Notes under the pieces: generated by a model | What the model was told of the DNA's origin: nothing | Database searches by the model: none | Seen by the model: only the letters and a program-made list of their open reading frames with translations | Source of the DNA: Subtercola frigoramans | GTDB lineage: Bacteria; Actinomycetota; Actinomycetes; Actinomycetales; Microbacteriaceae | Direction of reading: 5' to 3' | NCBI RefSeq assembly: GCF_016907385.1 | Contig: NZ_JAFBBU010000001.1 | Coordinates: 1,426,001 to 1,490,000 of the forward strand | Length of the DNA stretch: 64,000 bases | Translations under genes and position numbers: made by a program | Part shown: positions 59,203 to 64,000 of the stretch, piece after piece | Numbering within the stretch: the stretch's first letter is position 1 | How the letters are laid out: each line of letters opens with the position of its first letter

Positions 59203-60930
59203 ATGAACACACCAGCTGCCGGGTTGCCCGGGTCATCGCCTGAGGGCTTGGATGACCCTCGGGCTTCTGCGCTGCGTGCGGCGGTGGAGGCGGTGATGGT
59301 GTCTGGTGGGTTTGGGGCTGCCGCGCCCTGCGGGCTTGCCGACGAGGAACTCCTCGCCTGGGCGGTGGCTGGTGAGGCCTTGCTGCGATGTGCGGAGGGG
59401 ATCGTTGTCGAGGCGGCCGGGGAGCTTGCCGAACGATCCAAGCATGAGCACGGTGATGACCGGTTGACCGTGAAGCACGGCTGCGCAGATGTCGTGTCGC
59501 TGATCTCCGGCTTGACGGGGGTGTCGAAGAAGACCGCGGCAGGCCGGGTGCGACTCGGTACGGCGGTTAGGTCGTCGATGTCGGTGGTGGGTCTGGTGAA
59601 CGAGAGCAACTTCCCTTCCGTACAGGAGGCTCTTCGGGAGGGCCGGCTCGGGGTGGATAGTGCGCAGGTGATCACCCGGATGCTGGGCGAGTCGGCGAGG
59701 CGGGTGGGGTTCGGGGCGGATCTTCATGAGTGTGAGCGGATGGTGGTGCTCGCCGCTGATCCGACGACCGATGTGGGGCTTTCGTTGTCGGCGGATCAGG
59801 TCGCGATCATGGTGGCGCAGTGGCAGGGGCATCTGGATCCTGATGGTGCCGAACCGACCGCGAAGGAGTTGGAGGACAAGCGCGGGTTGTGGCTACGGCA
59901 GCAGGCTGACGGGAGTTTCAAGGTCGGCGGTCTGTTGACGGCGGTGCAGGGTGCGAAGTGGCAGGCCATCGCCCAAACCATCCTCAGCCCCAGACTTCCC
60001 CGATTCGCAGACAACGGCGAGGCCCCGGGCGCCAGTGATGGCTCTCATTCTGGTGATGCTCCTGATACTCCTGATGCTCCTGATGCTCCTGATACTCCTG
60101 GTGCTCCTGATACTCCTGATACTCCTGATACTCCTGATACTCCTGATGCTCCTGATGGTTCTGGTGCTTCTGGTGCTTCTGGTGCTTCTGAGGGTTCGGG
60201 CGGCGGCGAGGTCGAGGATGGTTCTTCGATGCCCAGCGGTGATGGTGTCCGCAGCAGAAACGGTAGCGGCCCACGCTTCTTCGCCGACGATGACGGCGAG
60301 GAGGAGGTCAGCCCGGTGTTGGCTGACACCCGCACGCGTGAGCAGTTGTTGGCTGACGGGTTCACGGCGTACATCGACCGGGTCGCGGGGTTACCCGACA
60401 TGCCGGTGTTGTGTGGGGCGCGTCCGACGGTCAACGTGCACGTCACCCTCGAAGACATCGTCGAGGGTCGGGGTGTGGGCTGGGTTGACGGTGTTGACCA
60501 GCCCGTGCCGGTGACGAGTGTTGAGCAGCTGCTGTGTCACGGGGAGGTCCTTTCGACGCTGATGCGTGAGGGGCGGGTGTTGCAGCACGGGAAGACGAAA
60601 CGGCTGTTCACGGCGGCGCAGAACCGGGCCCTCGCGGCCCGGGACGGCGGGTGTGTGTGGCCGGGCTGCGGGAGACCGCCGTCGTGGTGTGAAACCCATC
60701 ATGTTCTCGACTGGCGTGACAAGGGATACTTACCCGGCCGAACAGACACCGACAACGGGGTGCTGCTGTGTCATTTTCATCACTCGAACGTGCATAAGAG
60801 CCGATGGAAACTCGTCATGCGCGCCGGCGCACCGCACATCATCCCGCCGCCCGAGATCGACTGGACACAAACACCCCGACCCTGCACCAGGAGACGAACA
60901 TCCGGCCCCGATTTGCGGAGATCTGCATGA
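59203..60930 (+). CDS. DUF222/HNH endonuclease domain protein (13E12 repeat family)
   Basis: 575 residues: N-terminal DUF222 (about 20-280), an acidic low-complexity linker, and a C-terminal HNH nuclease domain. The HNH site is intact: CVWPGCGRPPSWCETHHVLDW, split here as CVWPGCGRPPSWC and ETHHVLDW, then TDTDNGVLLCHFHH and NVHKSRW. The linker is coded by about fifteen 9-bp units (60055-60189; GATACTCCT, GATGCTCCT, then GGTGCTTCT) giving DTP, DAP and GAS triplets. ATG at 59203. Such genes are multi-copy in mycobacteria and Microbacteriaceae; their role is unknown, possibly mobile-element related. Confidence 0.9.
   Translation: MNTPAAGLPGSSPEGLDDPRASALRAAVEAVMVSGGFGAAAPCGLADEELLAWAVAGEALLRCAEGIVVEAAGELAERSKHEHGDDRLTVKHGCADVVSLISGLTGVSKKTAAGRVRLGTAVRSSMSVVGLVNESNFPSVQEALREGRLGVDSAQVITRMLGESARRVGFGADLHECERMVVLAADPTTDVGLSLSADQVAIMVAQWQGHLDPDGAEPTAKELEDKRGLWLRQQADGSFKVGGLLTAVQGAKWQAIAQTILSPRLPRFADNGEAPGASDGSHSGDAPDTPDAPDAPDTPGAPDTPDTPDTPDTPDAPDGSGASGASGASEGSGGGEVEDGSSMPSGDGVRSRNGSGPRFFADDDGEEEVSPVLADTRTREQLLADGFTAYIDRVAGLPDMPVLCGARPTVNVHVTLEDIVEGRGVGWVDGVDQPVPVTSVEQLLCHGEVLSTLMREGRVLQHGKTKRLFTAAQNRALAARDGGCVWPGCGRPPSWCETHHVLDWRDKGYLPGRTDTDNGVLLCHFHHSNVHKSRWKLVMRAGAPHIIPPPEIDWTQTPRPCTRRRTSGPDLRRSA
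60055..60189. repeat. In-frame 9-bp tandem repeat in the DUF222/HNH gene
   Basis: Fifteen consecutive 9-base units: mixtures of GATGCTCCT and GATACTCCT from 60055 to 60153, one GATGGTTCT, then three GGTGCTTCT to 60189. Reading frame is kept, so copy-number change would lengthen or shorten the acidic linker without breaking the protein. Confidence 0.95.
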
Positions 60931-61165
60931 GCCTGCGACGGCGAGGGAGACGTCGCGGATCGATTCTCGGGTGGCGCACTCAACACCTCGAGGGGCATTT
61001 GGTCAGGAAATTTCGGAACCAACGGAAGACATCCTCTCTTACCGCTTGATCGAGCTGAGAGCCATAAACTACTGGGGAACTTGGGCTACAGAACAAATGC
61101 GGAGTAGATCGAAGAACTCGATCAGTAGCAGTTCAGGGAGTGTTCAACTAGATCGAGGGGACCGG
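60931..61165. other. 235-bp spacer upstream of the cupin gene
   Basis: The part from about 61000 to 61150 is less G/C-rich than its surroundings and carries stops in all frames, fitting a promoter region for the DUF985 gene. No clear -35/-10 pair or terminator can be picked with confidence. Confidence 0.35.
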
Positions 61166-61684
61166 ATGCAATCGAAAGCCAGCGCAGAGGAGATCATCGC
61201 AGCCCTGCAGCTCGAGCCGAACAAGACATGTGGGTTCGTTCGGGTGACGTATGTGAGTGAGCTGGCGGTGGAGGCGGGGGTGCTGACGTCGCCGTTTGAG
61301 GCCGAGCGAACTGTCGGCAGCGCCTTGTACTTTCTGGTGACGCCTGGGGCGCCTGTGCAGCTTCACCGGATCATGAACGACCAGCTCTATCACTATTACC
61401 AGGGTGAGGCGCTGGAGTTGCTGCTGCTTCACGCCGACGGCAGGAGCGAATGGCAGGTCATCGGGCCCGACGTTCTGGGTGGCGAGCATGTGCAGTTCTT
61501 CATTCCGGGCGGCACGTTCCACACTGCACGCGTGCGCGGGGGCAAAGGTTGGTTTCTGGGTGGCAGCACCGAGTGGCCAGGAGTCGTGCCACTTGACGTC
61601 GAACTCGGGGACGTCGAGGCGCTGTGTGCCTCACATCCTGAGGCCGCAGGAGAAATCCGCGAGTTTCCGGTACCTGTCGCCTGA
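61166..61684 (+). CDS. DUF985 cupin-fold protein
   Basis: 172-residue single-domain cupin. Family segments: TVGSALYFLVTPGAPVQLHR, DQLYHYYQGEALELLLL, VIGPDVLGGEHVQFFIPGG and GGSTEWPGVVPLDVELGD. Candidate metal/ligand residues are the His of LHR and HYYQGE. ATG at 61166 with GAGGGG six bases upstream; the long frame before it is not coding. Relatives are annotated as sugar- or RmlC-like cupins, with no defined reaction. Convergent with the HemD-like gene. Confidence 0.9.
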   Translation: MQSKASAEEIIAALQLEPNKTCGFVRVTYVSELAVEAGVLTSPFEAERTVGSALYFLVTPGAPVQLHRIMNDQLYHYYQGEALELLLLHADGRSEWQVIGPDVLGGEHVQFFIPGGTFHTARVRGGKGWFLGGSTEWPGVVPLDVELGDVEALCASHPEAAGEIREFPVPVA

Positions 61685-61773
61685 GCTGATTCGTGGCGCT
61701 GTGGTGCGGCACTGCTTCCGTGCTTCCGGGCGGTGGAGTGGCAAAGTGTCATCGGGCTGACGTGGTGGGGCAG

Positions 61774-62919
61774 CTAGACGGGTGTGGCAATTCGGTAGCC
61801 GCGCTTGATGACGGTGGCGATGACGCGGGCGTCGGGGAGACTCTGGCGGAGGCGGCTGAGGGCGACGTCGACGCCGTGGTCGTCGAGGGATTCTGGGGCG
61901 GCCTGGGCGAGGGCACTGCGGGAGACCGTTGCCCCGTTCGCTTCGAGGAGTGTGCGAAAGAGGGCGAGCGACACGGGCGTCAAAGAGGCTTTGACACCGC
62001 CGAGGGTGGTAATGCGGCCGCGAAGCTCGACTTCGCCGAAGTCGGTGTCGATTCGGGTGATCTGAGTCTCTTCGAGGTGTTCGCAGAGCAGCCTGATGAG
62101 CGCCCCCATGCGAAAACGGTCGGGAACGATCGGGAGTATTCCCGCTTCGACGAGGGGCGCGGCTGTGACAGGTCCGACGGCAGCTGCGACGACAGATTCG
62201 CGGAAGGCGGCCTGCAGTTCATCCAGTCGCCCTGCTGCATCGGCGGTTGTGAACAAGGCTTCGACTGCGGGAGCGCTGGTGAAGGTCACTGCATCGATCG
62301 ACGAGGTGCAGATCGCGTCGATCAGGCGGAGGACGCGCGCGGAATCTTCGTGCTGGGTCCAGCGGTAGGGGGCGGCGGTGAGTACACGTGCACCCGCGGT
62401 TTCGAGACGGGTGAGCTGCACGGGGTCGGTGAAACCGTGAAGCTGAACGGCGACCGTTGTGCCCTCGACTCCGCCGCGGAGAACGAGATCGACGAGCGAG
62501 GTTGTCGTTTCGCGTTCGCTCATGCCGTCGTCGTCGAGCCCGGCGGCCCGGATTGCGCCGCGCGCCTTCGGGCCACGAACGAGGATGCGGGAGTGGGCGA
62601 GAGTCTCGCTGAGCTCGTCGCCGAGACCTGCCGCGTCGGCAGACTCGAACCAGCGCCTGATTCCGTAGGAGGTCGTCGCCAGCAGAACGTCGGGCCGGTA
62701 CTGGATGATCGCTCGGGTCTCCGCCTCGAGAACGCTGTCGTCGCTGACCCCGGTCATGCGGATCGTGGGGGCGTGGGTGACATCGGCCCCCCGTCGCTCG
62801 AAGGCGGCGATGAGGTCTTCGGAGCGCCGATCGCTCGTAACGCCGATGCGGAACCCTTCAAGCTGGTCGGCGCGGAACCCCGGTGAAACCTGGTCGCCCG
62901 AGGAAGTGGCGTCGATCAT
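61774..62919 (-). CDS. HemD (uroporphyrinogen-III synthase) domain fused to a winged-helix DNA-binding domain
   Basis: 381 residues from the ATG at 62919. Residues about 15-260 resemble HemD, two alternating Rossmann-like lobes (FRIGVTSDRRSEDLIAAFER; DAVTFTSAPAVEALF; AAAVGPVTAAPLVEAG). Residues about 285-381 are an OmpR-type winged helix (LTPVSLALFRTLLEANGATV...SLDDHGVDVALSRLRQSL...KRGYRI). Streptomyces NnaR, a nitrate-assimilation regulator, has this architecture (from memory), so it may regulate siroheme/nitrite genes, make uroporphyrinogen III, or both. It follows the methyltransferase gene after a 94-bp repeat-rich gap. The frame upstream of 62919 is low-complexity. Confidence 0.88.
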   Translation of the reverse strand: MIDATSSGDQVSPGFRADQLEGFRIGVTSDRRSEDLIAAFERRGADVTHAPTIRMTGVSDDSVLEAETRAIIQYRPDVLLATTSYGIRRWFESADAAGLGDELSETLAHSRILVRGPKARGAIRAAGLDDDGMSERETTTSLVDLVLRGGVEGTTVAVQLHGFTDPVQLTRLETAGARVLTAAPYRWTQHEDSARVLRLIDAICTSSIDAVTFTSAPAVEALFTTADAAGRLDELQAAFRESVVAAAVGPVTAAPLVEAGILPIVPDRFRMGALIRLLCEHLEETQITRIDTDFGEVELRGRITTLGGVKASLTPVSLALFRTLLEANGATVSRSALAQAAPESLDDHGVDVALSRLRQSLPDARVIATVIKRGYRIATPV

Positions 62920-63013
62920 CCGGGGCCTCTGGTCTCTCGGGTCTGGTCTGTCGGGTCGGGTCTGGTCTGGCTTCTGGGTCTGGTGGCCGGTGTCCGGTGT
63001 CAGGTGGTTGGTG

Positions 63014-64000
63014 TCAGGTGGCGAGCTGCGCCACCGCTCGGATGATCTCTTCAGTTTCTTGGGTGTTGGTCTGACCCGTACTGGCCGCGTCATCTGAGGC
63101 TACTCGAACGACCTCGCCGATGACGATGACGGCTGGAGATCGCAGGGCGAGGGTGCCGAGCATCCCGGTCACTTCACCGACACTGCTCACGGTGGTGCGC
63201 TGGTGGATGCTGTACCCCTGCTCGACGATGGCAAGTGGCATGGTCGCGGTCATGCCGTGTCGTTGCAGGCCGCTGACCAGCTGCACAAGGGTGCCGACGC
63301 CCATGAGCACGACGATGGTCCCGCCCAGGCCCGCAAGGTGGTGGAGTTCATCCTCGCTGTACGGGGCGTGACCCGAGATGACGGTGAACGCCCGGGTGAC
63401 GTTGCGGTGAGTTACCGGTATGCCTGCGGCCGCCGGGACGGAGATGGCGCTGGTGACCCCGGGAACGACGGTGACGGGTACTCCGGCGATGCGGCAGGCG
63501 AGAACCTCTTCGCCGCCGCGACCGAAGACGAAGGGGTCGCCGCCCTTCAGGCGAACGACGTGAAGGCCCTGCAGCGCCCGGTCGACCATGATGGCTTCGA
63601 TTTCGCGCTGCGGGACCGCGTGGTGGCCGGGCAACTTGCCGACATCGATCAGTTCGGCTCCCGGCGCCCACTGCTGGAGGGTCTCGGTGGGGGCGAGCCG
63701 GTCATAGAGCACGACATCGGCCTCGGCGAGGGCGGTGCGGCCAGCGACGGTCATCAGCTCGGTCTCGCCGGGGCCGCCGCCGATCAGGGTGACGTGGCCC
63801 CTAGGCAGGGTTGGCGCAGACGGCTCGGTGGTCATCCAGACGCGCTGTCGCGATGCGGCTGCCGCGAGGTCGGCGCGCTGGGATTCGCGGCCGTCGACCC
63901 AGACCAGCAGGTCGGGGAGATTGTCGTGCAGCTTGTTGCGCGGGGTTGAGGCAGGCTGGTTTGAGGCAGGCAGACCAGAGGCAGGCAGAGCAGAGGCATG
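63014..64000 (-). CDS. cobA: Uroporphyrinogen-III C-methyltransferase, N-terminus beyond right edge
   Basis: SAM-dependent methylation of uroporphyrinogen III to precorrin-2, for siroheme or B12. The methyltransferase domain begins near 63800 with [19 protein letters not shown]. It has [43 protein letters not shown] (in parts) and [13 protein letters not shown]. An ATG at 63835 would give 273 residues, but it has no ribosome site. The same frame stays open to the window edge with coding-like triplets ([20 protein letters not shown]) preceded by a LPAS/LPAS low-complexity linker. I therefore treat it as a longer, probably bifunctional protein whose start is outside the window. It is upstream of the HemD-like gene on the same strand. 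Confidence 0.85.
   Translation of the reverse strand, partial: HASALPASGLPASNQPASTPRNKLHDNLPDLLVWVDGRESQRADLAAAASRQRVWMTTEPSAPTLPRGHVTLIGGGPGETELMTVAGRTALAEADVVLYDRLAPTETLQQWAPGAELIDVGKLPGHHAVPQREIEAIMVDRALQGLHVVRLKGGDPFVFGRGGEEVLACRIAGVPVTVVPGVTSAISVPAAAGIPVTHRNVTRAFTVISGHAPYSEDELHHLAGLGGTIVVLMGVGTLVQLVSGLQRHGMTATMPLAIVEQGYSIHQRTTVSSVGEVTGMLGTLALRSPAVIVIGEVVRVASDDAASTGQTNTQETEEIIRAVAQLAT

Overview
The window is a gene-dense stretch of a high-GC Gram-positive chromosome, almost certainly an actinobacterium of the Microbacteriaceae type. The evidence is consistently G/C-rich third codon positions, frequent GTG/TTG starts, succinylase-type DAP genes (dapC, dapD, dapE), a DUF3117 gene, AdnAB in place of RecBCD/AddAB, a DUF222/HNH '13E12'-type gene, and intergenic palindromic repeats of the GAGTAGCGAAGCGTATCGAAA kind that I associate with this family. 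The genus cannot be named from the window alone. There is one RNA gene, an initiator tRNA-Met. I see no rRNA, CRISPR array, prophage or insertion sequence.

Layout, left to right. 0-8.4 kb: a CPBP-type membrane protease cut by the left edge, a complete oligopeptide ABC importer (binding protein, two permeases, fused double ATPase) and the ribosome GTPase TypA/BipA. 8.5-15.8 kb: an actinobacterial family-A DNA polymerase-like protein, the EfeUOB iron-uptake operon behind a DtxR/IdeR-like box, and a convergent EfeO-like lipoprotein that has lost the HxxE histidine. 15.9-21.7 kb: a small membrane protein, seven-iron ferredoxin, DapC, citrate synthase, and divergent DapD and DapE, giving the middle of the diaminopimelate/lysine pathway. 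21.7-32.5 kb: a PIG-V-like membrane mannosyltransferase, DUF3117, O-methyltransferase, TatB, a Na+/H+ antiporter, the minus-strand MgtE_N/CBS - DUF1003 - Mrp operon, a stress-type membrane protein and an Xaa-Pro aminopeptidase.

32.6-55.8 kb: PHP phosphoesterase, DUF445 protein, DEAD-box RNA helicase, ferritin-like protein, DUF3107, the AdnA-AdnB resection motor-nuclease, a phosphotransferase-fold protein, NudC, a UvrD2-like helicase, a TOMM/ThiF-like protein, a DUF2342 protein, a PDZ-Lon membrane protease and a UPF0182 membrane protein. 55.9-64 kb is more accessory: tRNA-fMet followed by an 18-bp tandem array, a regulator/dehydrogenase/hydrolase operon, a DUF222-HNH protein, a DUF985 cupin, and a minus-strand pair joining uroporphyrinogen-III methyltransferase to a HemD-winged-helix fusion, which points to siroheme and nitrite/nitrate assimilation.

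Gene order recalls two separate Mycobacterium tuberculosis neighbourhoods placed next to each other: typA-lpqW-fdxC-aminotransferase-dapD-dapE-DUF3117-methyltransferase-tatB-mrp-mgtE-like (Rv1165 to about Rv1232), and rhlE-DUF3107-adnAB-nudC-uvrD2-PDZ protease-UPF0182 (Rv3211 to Rv3193, in the reverse numbering). These comparisons are from memory. The most distinctive feature of the DNA itself is short tandem repeats: a 50-bp array made of the end of a gene plus its hairpin, an 18-bp array behind the tRNA, and in-frame 9-, 12- and 15-bp expansions inside several otherwise conserved genes.
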